Shown here piece after piece: positions 54,256 through 62,161 of a stretch of DNA of 64,000 bases. Position 1 is the stretch's first letter, and each line of letters begins with the position of its first letter. Under the pieces are notes generated by a model. The model searched no databases. It saw nothing but the letters and a program-made list of their open reading frames with translations, and was not told the DNA's origin. The position numbers were made by a program, and so were the translations under genes. The DNA is from JAJFKX01 sp965230265 (GTDB taxonomy: Bacteria > Pseudomonadota > Gammaproteobacteria > Xanthomonadales > Wenzhouxiangellaceae), in NCBI GenBank assembly GCA_965230265.1, contig OZ245999.1, positions 434,001 through 498,000 on the forward strand, read 5' to 3'.

Positions 54256-55515
54256 TTACCGGGATACCAGCTGTTCATATTGGAGTAGTTGCAGCCAGAC
54301 ATAGGAGTCACCATCTGCCATATACTCAACCGTTCCCCAATGCTGACCTGTGGTGCTGGTCGGTGTTGATTGATTTTTCCAGCAATTCCAGAATGCTTCG
54401 ATACCACGACTTTGGCTGCAGGCGATGGCTCGGTCAAGTGTCAGGTATGAAAACTGAAAAACCACCCCGTTTTTCATTGCATCCGGGTCTCGTTTGCCAG
54501 GGCCCACTGTGTAGATACGATCGGCAAACTGCGGGTCTCTGGACAGTGATGTTTCATCGCCCAGATAATCGGGCCGCCATATTTCCTCGGTTAGCGTGGA
54601 CACCACCAGAATTTTTCCTTCGAATCGACCGCCATTGATTTCCAGATTGCGAAGTGCCTCGAGCATACGATTGACCATCAGCCCATATCCAACGATCACT
54701 ACCACGCCATTTCTGCGGCCCATGGAGTTTCTCAGCCAACTGCTCACCAGTTCTTGAATCCTTTCTTCATTATCGGTCAGCTCTACCGGGCTGGGAGGTA
54801 TGGTAATACCCAAGCTACTCAGCCGTTCATTAAGTATGCCCCAGGCTTCCTGGCCATATTTGTCGTTGACATAAAAGACTTTTACCTCATTGATATCTTG
54901 TGATTCGATGTAGGTAGCCAATACGTTGGATTCATCTTTAGAACGGATGTAATGACGAAACACGCCCTTTTTACGGTCGGCAACACCTGGCGCACTTGCT
55001 ACCGTTGCTACCAGGATGGGGCGATCGTGCTCGGGTTTGCTTTCCGCCCACTCTATAAATTCGGTTTTTATGGCAGTAACAGCACCACTCATGGTGATAA
55101 TAAAGACGCGTTTGCCCCCCTGATACCATTGTTCGAGTTTGTCGATCAGTGCCTGTTTTTGCTCTCTTCCTTGAATCGGGTAACTGAAGTGGTGAACATA
55201 TTTGTGCAAGTCTTCGAGTTCGACCCGGTTGTCTTCCAGCGCAAGTTTGAACCCTGCCCATTGTCTGGCAGCATTGTCTGCAACCAGGCCTGTTTCTTTA
55301 TCGGGCAAAAGTACAGCCACGGGCAGTTTTGCTAACGGCATGGGTCGGTTGACCCATAGATAAGCAGCAGCGGCAAGACCAACGATAAGCACGGCCAGCA
55401 TACCGGCTTTGACAGCTCGTTGTGTCCAGGTACGACTACGCCTGTCAGCCGCAGTTGCAACCGCCTCAATGGCATCCAGCGGGGATTTCTCGTGTAAATT
55501 TCCGCTGTCGTGCAT
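54256..55515 (-). CDS. Membrane-anchored type 1 periplasmic-binding-protein fold (receptor-family ligand-binding)
   Basis: The 419-residue protein has a cytoplasmic N-terminus of about 35 residues, one transmembrane helix (about 37-55) and a large periplasmic domain that resembles the branched-chain amino acid/ANF receptor fold (LPVAVLLPDKETG, ...GGKRVFIITMSGAVTAIKTEF, EVKVFYVNDKYGQEAWGIL, VVVIVGYGLMVNRMLEALRN). No ABC permease or ATPase is encoded nearby, so a sensory or scaffolding role is more likely than transport. It starts at the TAATG overlap with the preceding small gene, so the two are coupled. Confidence 0.75.
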   Translation of the reverse strand: MHDSGNLHEKSPLDAIEAVATAADRRSRTWTQRAVKAGMLAVLIVGLAAAAYLWVNRPMPLAKLPVAVLLPDKETGLVADNAARQWAGFKLALEDNRVELEDLHKYVHHFSYPIQGREQKQALIDKLEQWYQGGKRVFIITMSGAVTAIKTEFIEWAESKPEHDRPILVATVASAPGVADRKKGVFRHYIRSKDESNVLATYIESQDINEVKVFYVNDKYGQEAWGILNERLSSLGITIPPSPVELTDNEERIQELVSSWLRNSMGRRNGVVVIVGYGLMVNRMLEALRNLEINGGRFEGKILVVSTLTEEIWRPDYLGDETSLSRDPQFADRIYTVGPGKRDPDAMKNGVVFQFSYLTLDRAIACSQSRGIEAFWNCWKNQSTPTSTTGQHWGTVEYMADGDSYVWLQLLQYEQLVSR

Positions 55516-55988
55516 TAGTAGTTGTTCTCCAGGTTAAACGTGTAGCTGGCACTTTCCTGTGTTGGCGTGATTTCGCGGACTTCACCAGGGCCGATAGTCT
55601 GTCCATCGCTTCCTAGTTGACAGCCAGATTCGGTTCTACGCCGCGTATGGCACACAATCAAGTGGTATTTAATGTCCGGCTCAACATCAGCGAATGAGCC
55701 CTGTGCATGACCACACATATTGTCGGTTTCGCTGCAGCCTTCACCAAAATCAATTTCCAGCAGCTGGGTGCTGGCTTCTGAGTCATCGTCTGTTGAGGTT
55801 AATGTTGCAAGGGCAAAACTATTGCCAGGGACATGCTTGATGCCACTAATCTCAACCTGGACCGTCACCATGGGAGGTGGGTCCGACTGAGCGCTTAAGG
55901 CTGTCGAGGTGCTAAGCAAAATTGTCCCCAGAATGATTATTATCAGAATCAGAGCGGACAACATAGACGTTGTATGCATTGATTTCAT
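55515..55988 (-). CDS. Small exported protein coupled to the binding-protein gene
   Basis: From the ATG at 55988 the product has 157 residues with a signal peptide (MKSMHTTSMLSALILIIIIL, cleavage near TALSAQ). The mature part is beta-rich with four cysteines (EGCSETDNMCGHAQG, LIVCHTRRRTESGCQL), probably forming disulfides. The family is unknown. It ends in a TAATG overlap with the periplasmic-binding-protein gene. A longer frame extends to 56267 but would run across the TIR gene on the opposite strand and lacks coding character. Confidence 0.65.
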   Translation of the reverse strand: MKSMHTTSMLSALILIIIILGTILLSTSTALSAQSDPPPMVTVQVEISGIKHVPGNSFALATLTSTDDDSEASTQLLEIDFGEGCSETDNMCGHAQGSFADVEPDIKYHLIVCHTRRRTESGCQLGSDGQTIGPGEVREITPTQESASYTFNLENNY

Positions 55989-56082
55989 TAAGCAAAGTAT
56001 AGTAGATTTTTGGTTGTGTTGAAGGAAATAGGTCTGACTGTACTTGCGTACAATCGATTTAAGGCACAACATAGTCAATATA

Positions 56083-56997
56083 ATGAACCCCGTACAACTC
56101 TTTATTTCCCATTCAGAACGTGATGAACAATTGGTTCGTCCGCTTGCTGCTTGGTTGCAAAAAGGTTTGGGATTAACCGATGAGCAGACCCGCTGTACCG
56201 TCATTACCAACATGGATGTCGGAACGATTCCAGCTGAAGAGCTCAGAGAAGATATTGCATCGGCCAAAGTCGTCGTTGCTTTGCTGACTGCAAACAGTTT
56301 GCGGTCTCACTGGGTTCAGATAGAGATGGGGGCAGGCTGGGTACAGAAACGGCTGCATGCTATACGGGGACCAGGTATCAATGCGCCCGATCTGCCTTCA
56401 CCACTTTCTGACTTTATCACTGTCGGTTATTGTGAAAAGCAAAGGATGCAATACCTTATTCACCAGCTGGCAGATTTGCTGGGTACTTCGGTACATGTTG
56501 AAGCTGAGCAGGAATATGATGAGATAGCGCAGTCAGCGCAGGAAATGCTTGTCGCTGATATGGGTAGCTGGTTTTCGCTGCCACCTGTGCTATCGGCGTG
56601 GCGCGTTGATATGGAATGCTATGAGTATGCGCTGCTTTCTTTGTGCAGAGACCTGGATCTTGATCGCAAAGATATGCTTTCCTGTGTGACACCCGATGGT
56701 GAGATTATCCGGGACCCTGATTTTTTACCATTTTGGGCACGCGATTTGTGGACCGTTTCCAAAAATGCCGTTAATTTTATGCTGAATAATGCAGGCCATT
56801 CTTCTGATGAGCATCTGGATGTGCCGCCTGGCTTGTTTACTGAACAGTTGATTGTTGATATGAAGCGTGCACTGACCGCCAAGAAGGATCGTGCGCGGCT
56901 TGTTCGAACGTGGTTTGCGAATGCTCGAACGTGGATATCAGAAAATCCCCCCAGTCCTGAGAGTGCACATGGTTCGTCCGGGCATCGACGACGATAG
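56083..56997 (+). CDS. TIR-domain protein with unknown C-terminal domain
   Basis: The 304-residue cytoplasmic protein begins with a TIR domain (about residues 3-130): VQLFISHSERDEQLVRPLAA, DVGTIPAEELREDIASAKVV, and SHWVQIEMGAGW with E81 in the position of the NADase catalytic glutamate. The C-terminal half (about 150-304) is helical (MECYEYALLSLCRDLDLDRK, FWARDLWTVSKNAVNFMLNN) and has no cyclic-nucleotide-binding motif that I can see. It is convergent with a SLOG-like class III cyclase gene 65 bases away. TIR proteins of bacteria often hydrolyse NAD in phage defence. The start may also be TTG at 56044. Confidence 0.85.
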   Translation: MNPVQLFISHSERDEQLVRPLAAWLQKGLGLTDEQTRCTVITNMDVGTIPAEELREDIASAKVVVALLTANSLRSHWVQIEMGAGWVQKRLHAIRGPGINAPDLPSPLSDFITVGYCEKQRMQYLIHQLADLLGTSVHVEAEQEYDEIAQSAQEMLVADMGSWFSLPPVLSAWRVDMECYEYALLSLCRDLDLDRKDMLSCVTPDGEIIRDPDFLPFWARDLWTVSKNAVNFMLNNAGHSSDEHLDVPPGLFTEQLIVDMKRALTAKKDRARLVRTWFANARTWISENPPSPESAHGSSGHRRR

Positions 56998-57062
56998 CGT
57001 GTGAATCTGTATGGTCGGTTTTAATTCTGATCAGAACAAATAGCCGTAGCAATTCTTCCGGC

Positions 57063-58226
57063 TTAATTCCAATTCAGCTCATAGACTTCTGCCTGACCAT
57101 ATTGTTTGGCCAACTCATACCTGCCAACGTATGTGCTTGATATGGAGTGGATGCTTTGGGCGGTCAGCAATGCAGCCATTGCCTCAGAACAATAGATGTG
57201 CCCAGGCTCTACAATAGGCTCCATTCTGGCCGCTTGATTCACATGCGAGCCAAAAAAATTTGGCTTCTGAATAATGGGGTCTTCGGCCTGAAAAACTGGA
57301 CCGGCGTGCAGCGCGATTCGAATCGATAAGGATTCGGGTAATTCCAGATTGCTCCAGTTTTGATTGTTGAATTTATCTCTTAGCTCAAGTGCAAACTCAG
57401 CGGCATCGGCGACACTGGAAAAAACCAGAAACAAACAATCGCCCCAGGTATTCTGGAATACCAGGCTGTCGCGAAAATTCTTTAAGGCTTGATTGGCAAA
57501 AGCAAGAAAGTGAATAAAAAATACGGGGGCCTGTTTTTCGTTGAGCTGACTAAAACCTACAACGTCGGCAAACAGCATACTGCGAATACAGCGATTGCTT
57601 AACCCGTTATTTTTAAATTGGTGAGTCAGTGTATGGTTGCTGACATCAACGCGGTCATCATTGGTTTCAGGAACAGGCGTGTTGTTGCGCAGCATTGTCA
57701 GATTGATGAAATCAATTTTGACTCCACGCCGGCCCCAGTATTTTAGAATATCCAAAGTACCGCCGGGCAATCGCGCTGATGATTTGTCCAATAATGCGAT
57801 GACGGTTATCCCACAGTTTAACCTTTCGGCGTGTTTGTAGGCTGTTCCCAGCATGACCTCGAAACCATGGGAGTACAAAACATCTTCCCCAAGAAAAGGC
57901 TCGGTGGTAATTTCTTCGTAGATATGATTATCGAGCAAACGGTGGTAGCGGTTTATCCACTCCTGGCCAGCGAAGGCGACGCTGGTTTTTAAGAAGTCTT
58001 CGCGTGGAAAGGGCAGCATGATGCGCATCGGGATTTGTAGTGATTCCAGTACCTCAAGAAATTGGATATCGCCACCACACGCTGCCGGCGCATATCCATA
58101 CTTGGGGTTTAGCGCTTTGACGCGCTCTGTAATGACCTTGCTGACAGCAGGTGCCAGCCAGTTTGGGTAGCGTGGTGTGTCTCTGTGCGGGTGGTCAATC
58201 ATATGACCAGTGAAGATACAAATCAT
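57063..58226 (-). CDS. Class III nucleotide cyclase with SLOG-like N-terminal domain
   Basis: The 387-residue protein has an N-terminal region (about residues 1-175; IFTGHMIDHPHRDTPRYPNW, YAPAACGGDIQFLEVL, MRIMLPFPREDF) that resembles SLOG/TIR-like nucleotide-binding domains seen in TRAFs-binding-domain neighbourhoods. The C-terminal region (about 210-387) is a class III cyclase: metal ligands D221 (FADVVGF) and D263 (WGD), and N330 and R334 (HVNQAAR). The base-recognition positions hold N259 and K321 instead of the Lys/Asp of adenylate cyclases, so the product may not be cAMP. It starts 27 bases after the decaheme cytochrome stop on the same strand. No membrane segment is present. Confidence 0.82.
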   Translation of the reverse strand: MICIFTGHMIDHPHRDTPRYPNWLAPAVSKVITERVKALNPKYGYAPAACGGDIQFLEVLESLQIPMRIMLPFPREDFLKTSVAFAGQEWINRYHRLLDNHIYEEITTEPFLGEDVLYSHGFEVMLGTAYKHAERLNCGITVIALLDKSSARLPGGTLDILKYWGRRGVKIDFINLTMLRNNTPVPETNDDRVDVSNHTLTHQFKNNGLSNRCIRSMLFADVVGFSQLNEKQAPVFFIHFLAFANQALKNFRDSLVFQNTWGDCLFLVFSSVADAAEFALELRDKFNNQNWSNLELPESLSIRIALHAGPVFQAEDPIIQKPNFFGSHVNQAARMEPIVEPGHIYCSEAMAALLTAQSIHSISSTYVGRYELAKQYGQAEVYELNWN

Positions 58227-58253
58227 GATGACATGCCTAGCGCGGGATAGCGA

Positions 58254-61200
58254 TTAATCGGTGTTGTTTTGCACTGGCCAAACTCTATTTTCCTTGGTTA
58301 AGTAAAGTTTACGCATTTCTTCCAGACTAAACGGTTTAGACCCCACTCGTCCAAATACGGCCATCTGGTGACCGGTCTCATCCACAGCGCGATCCCTGGC
58401 AAGTCCTTTAGAGAGTGATAGCAGCGGTGATCTACTGGGGTAGTGTGCTATCAACTGCGGCTTTGGTTCCGGGCTGAAACCATAAAATTTCGGCTGCAGT
58501 TCTGGAGAGGTCAACTGCACCACTTTCAGTCCATGCTCTGCATCGGCCACATAGGCAAATAAGGATGCATTGGTGCTGCCGACAACCACATCTCGGGCAT
58601 CCTTTATAGTACCCTCCGCGTTATAAACCATTAATAGCTCAGGCTGTTCTGGTTTGGTGACATCAATAATTGCAAGCCCCTGATTGCCTGCCGCCACATA
58701 GGCATAAGTGCGCGCCACATAGACTCGATGTGCATCAGCCAGTGGCACCAATGCATGTTCAACGACCTGTGGTTCTTCAGGCAGGGTGATATCCACCACT
58801 CTTAGCCCTTCAGCGGTTGTGGCAAACAAATAGCGGAACTGAATCTCAATGCCTCGCACATTGGTTAATGCAATACTAGCGGCAATTTTCGGTTCCAGTG
58901 GGTCATCTAAATCGGCAATCAGTATTTCCTTGTCGGTTGCGATATACACCATATGCCCCGCGATCTTCAGATATTGAGCACCATTTAAGCGGCCATCCGG
59001 GTTCCAGGTGATCGCCCGTTTCAGGAAATTGTTCTGAAAATCACCATCGGCCAGGGTATTGATGTCGGTGAGGATTAACCCTTCTTTGCTATCGGTGATT
59101 AATGCGTAGTTATAGATAGCGTGAAATGGCTGTTCGAGGTTTACTTTTCGCATTAATTCACCTTGATTGCGATCAGGGTAAATCGGTTGATTGGTCGGCA
59201 ATGTCATGCAGGTAGCATTCTTGGACTTAATTCGAGTATTGTGGCCCCAGGGGGAGAAGGGAGCAGTAATGAAACGCTGGGAGAAGCCTTTATTGGCAAT
59301 GTTGGCCACATCATAGACCTGAAAGCCTTTCTTGCCTTGAGCAGCAAAAAGGTACTCACCGCGTAACTGCAAACAGCCCACTGTGCCAGCTTTATGTGAA
59401 TAAGCTTCCTGTAATTGCTGTCCGTCACTTTGGTGTTTTTGATACCAGTCAGGGTAGGCATATTGATGCAGGTAGCTACCGATAACCGCTTGTGGCTCAT
59501 CAAACTCAGTGACCCGGATGGCCTCGACCCGGCCATCACCACCAGCCCACACATTCAGGCCGACAAAATTCAAAAAGTTGGTACCTAACCCCAGTAACTG
59601 TGCCATGATGGCATTGTTGTCATTCTCTGCAGAGATATGGCAATCATTGCATTGTTTGGTTTCTTCTTTTCTTGCCGTATGTGGAAAGTGTGGGGCGAAT
59701 GCCTGCGAAGAATAGCCACTGGCAGAGACAGGCGGTTGCTGAACGTAGATTCTTTCACGATTGGCATTTTGTGAGGATAAAACCAGTGCCGATGAAGAAC
59801 GCACCGGGGCGATCATATTGTCTTTGATATTGCCATGCCGCCCGAGCATAAACATCTGGTCACGCGCTACCTGTGGATTATAGGTCGCATAATTTCGGGA
59901 AACTTTTCCATCGTAGTGATGATTCTCGGTTTTCCAGTTGGCTTGAATGGGAAGATGGCAGCCGGCACAGGTGGTGGTCCAGCTGGTATGGCAGGTATAA
60001 CAGAGCATCTCGTCTTCTTGATGAGCGCGGTTTTCTTTCAATACATCCATGCCCCAGTAAAAACTCGCCTGTTCTGTCATTGGTGCTTCTTTGGGCAGCT
60101 GCCTGACCAGCTTGGCACGAGCGGCTTTTTCGTTGTAGCCGGCATGTGCAGGGTTCACCGTGTCTTTAACCAAAGACATCTCCCATTCCAAACCGGGTGT
60201 TACCACAGAGCGCTGTATCAGTTTGCCGTCAATCCACTCGAAACGCTTTTTCCCATCCGGGTTTCTGAGCAGTGACAGATCATTGCCTTTCGGTGGCGCT
60301 GCAGGTCCACTGGTGATCAGCGTAGGGTATTGATCGGCGGTCCCGTGACAGTCGCGGCAACGAATTTCTACCGCGCCCATGACTTCACTTTGAATTAAAC
60401 CAGTGCCATGCGAATCCTGAGCAAAGTGACAATCGGCGCACTGCATGCCAACCTCTGAATGCATAGAACGCAAATGCACGGCTTTTTTGAATTTATCCGG
60501 GTCATCATCAGCAACAATATTGCCTGCTTTGTCTAGCAGCGAGCCTTTTCGGTCACGCTTGAACACCGCCCGAAAATTCCAGCCATGACCGTGATAATCG
60601 GCAAATTGTGTGTCTTTCAATGCCGGGTTCATTTCCGAGACCTGCTGCAAAAACGCCAAGTCTCCCCATTTGCCACGGATAGCGGCTTCTTCCGGATTGC
60701 GCTCGAGTATTTCATGCGCCTCGGCACTGGTCGGGTATTGCTGTTGCTCGGGCCACATGCTGGGCGCATCGGACTCGTAATCCCACATGGTGTAGCCGAG
60801 GAAGGTATTCATAAACATATTCGGCTGATGCATATGGCAGTTCATGCACTGACTACTGGGAATGGCGCGAGTAAAGGTATGCTGCAGTGGATGTCCGGGT
60901 TCCTGCTTTGGAATCATGGGGTCACTGGTCTGGCTTTTGCCCAAGTGACCAAACTGCGAATAGGGGCCGGAGTGCAAAGGTTCGCGATCGTTGGCATAGA
61001 TCACGTGGCAAGAGGTACAGCCCGAGTGGCGGAAGTCACCGGGGTTATCATTGGTGCCCATAAACCACATATTCGGGTCGTTGAGCCGGGTTTTGTGAAT
61101 ATTCAATACCGGCACTGCGATTCGATTACCCGTGGCTATGGCACGATTGGATTGTTTTTGATCAGGGCGACCGGGTTCTTCCAGGCGCTGGATATTGCCA

Positions 61201-62156
61201 ATGGGGTTGGGTAGCCCGGTTTCGGGAAACAGATTGACAATATTACGACCACCACGTTCAAACACCCGAAATACATCCGCCGGCGGAACCGTTTGCCAAT
61301 TGGGCAGGGGGTACAGGCCAGCGAGGTTGCCACGCTGTTCCAGGCTGGCATCAATGGGAATCGGTGATTTGATGCTTACTGCATTGCCATCACGGTCATA
61401 GGCTTCACCGAGAATGTATCGCTTGTTGGGCAGTATGCCGTTGTTATAAGCGGCACCCCCCCAGAACATTGCAGAAGTTGCCATCAGGCTGCGCTTGGCA
61501 GCATTGATGATCGGTTGATGACAGGCACCACAGGCTTCCTCAACGACCCTGTAGTCACCTGGGTTAATAAACCGTACAAATTCAGGTGCTTCACGATTCA
61601 GCAGCGCATAAGTTCTGGGTGGATTGGCGCTGGATGGGTAATGCCAGCTCTTTGGGTAACGCGGGAGTACGTGAGCCAGATCCATTTGTGCCTGAAAGTC
61701 TTCGGGCCAGCGGTGGTGATTATCAGCATGATCTTGCTCTGAAGACACCTGTGGTAATGCACCCGTCCACACTATCTGCCCATTACCACCATGACAGTCG
61801 GTACACGCAAGTACAACCGCAGGGTTGCTATGCATGGTTTTTTGATCAGACTTTTTATGGCAGCTAACGCAGCCCTGGTTTTTATCGTCGACCTGTTCCC
61901 AGGTTTGTTGCTCGGGGGCAGGTGGTGCTGTGGTATAGACGATATCGAGTGGTTTCTCACCTTCTGCGGCGACTGTCAGACCAGAGCCCAGCAGCGACAA
62001 TACAATGAGCGTGGCAGCACTTATGCACCGCAATGAACCTTGCATCATCTTAGCGGTGATGCCCTCGTTATGGCCATAGGCTTTCAAGTGATTTGTCAGG
62101 GAAACGCCCGCTTTTGCAGGGGTGCCAGAGTTCGGTATGTGCGGTTGATTGCTCAT
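58254..62156 (-). CDS. Giant decaheme cytochrome c with LVIVD beta-propeller repeats
   Basis: From the ATG at 62156 the product has 1300 residues. A hydrophobic signal-like segment lies at about residues 38-63, so the true start may be one of the ATGs at 62048/62045. Ten CxxCH motifs are visible: CVSCH, CTDCH, CGACH, CTSCH, CMNCH, CADCH, CRDCH, CYTCH, CAGCH and CNDCH. The C-terminal third carries LVIVD-type repeats (GLRVVDITLPEEPQVVEHAL, GLAIIDVTKPEQPELLMVYN). It is exported and redox-active. It follows the outer-membrane barrel gene by five bases and precedes the SLOG-cyclase gene. A porin-cytochrome conduit moving electrons across the outer membrane is a likely role. Confidence 0.86.
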   Translation of the reverse strand: MSNQPHIPNSGTPAKAGVSLTNHLKAYGHNEGITAKMMQGSLRCISAATLIVLSLLGSGLTVAAEGEKPLDIVYTTAPPAPEQQTWEQVDDKNQGCVSCHKKSDQKTMHSNPAVVLACTDCHGGNGQIVWTGALPQVSSEQDHADNHHRWPEDFQAQMDLAHVLPRYPKSWHYPSSANPPRTYALLNREAPEFVRFINPGDYRVVEEACGACHQPIINAAKRSLMATSAMFWGGAAYNNGILPNKRYILGEAYDRDGNAVSIKSPIPIDASLEQRGNLAGLYPLPNWQTVPPADVFRVFERGGRNIVNLFPETGLPNPIGNIQRLEEPGRPDQKQSNRAIATGNRIAVPVLNIHKTRLNDPNMWFMGTNDNPGDFRHSGCTSCHVIYANDREPLHSGPYSQFGHLGKSQTSDPMIPKQEPGHPLQHTFTRAIPSSQCMNCHMHQPNMFMNTFLGYTMWDYESDAPSMWPEQQQYPTSAEAHEILERNPEEAAIRGKWGDLAFLQQVSEMNPALKDTQFADYHGHGWNFRAVFKRDRKGSLLDKAGNIVADDDPDKFKKAVHLRSMHSEVGMQCADCHFAQDSHGTGLIQSEVMGAVEIRCRDCHGTADQYPTLITSGPAAPPKGNDLSLLRNPDGKKRFEWIDGKLIQRSVVTPGLEWEMSLVKDTVNPAHAGYNEKAARAKLVRQLPKEAPMTEQASFYWGMDVLKENRAHQEDEMLCYTCHTSWTTTCAGCHLPIQANWKTENHHYDGKVSRNYATYNPQVARDQMFMLGRHGNIKDNMIAPVRSSSALVLSSQNANRERIYVQQPPVSASGYSSQAFAPHFPHTARKEETKQCNDCHISAENDNNAIMAQLLGLGTNFLNFVGLNVWAGGDGRVEAIRVTEFDEPQAVIGSYLHQYAYPDWYQKHQSDGQQLQEAYSHKAGTVGCLQLRGEYLFAAQGKKGFQVYDVANIANKGFSQRFITAPFSPWGHNTRIKSKNATCMTLPTNQPIYPDRNQGELMRKVNLEQPFHAIYNYALITDSKEGLILTDINTLADGDFQNNFLKRAITWNPDGRLNGAQYLKIAGHMVYIATDKEILIADLDDPLEPKIAASIALTNVRGIEIQFRYLFATTAEGLRVVDITLPEEPQVVEHALVPLADAHRVYVARTYAYVAAGNQGLAIIDVTKPEQPELLMVYNAEGTIKDARDVVVGSTNASLFAYVADAEHGLKVVQLTSPELQPKFYGFSPEPKPQLIAHYPSRSPLLSLSKGLARDRAVDETGHQMAVFGRVGSKPFSLEEMRKLYLTKENRVWPVQNNTD

Positions 62157-62161
62157 CGATA

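Noticed and set aside
55989..56267. N-terminal extension of the small exported protein gene
   Set aside because: It would overlap the TIR coding region on the other strand and place about 93 non-coding-like residues before a good signal peptide. The start at 55988 is better.
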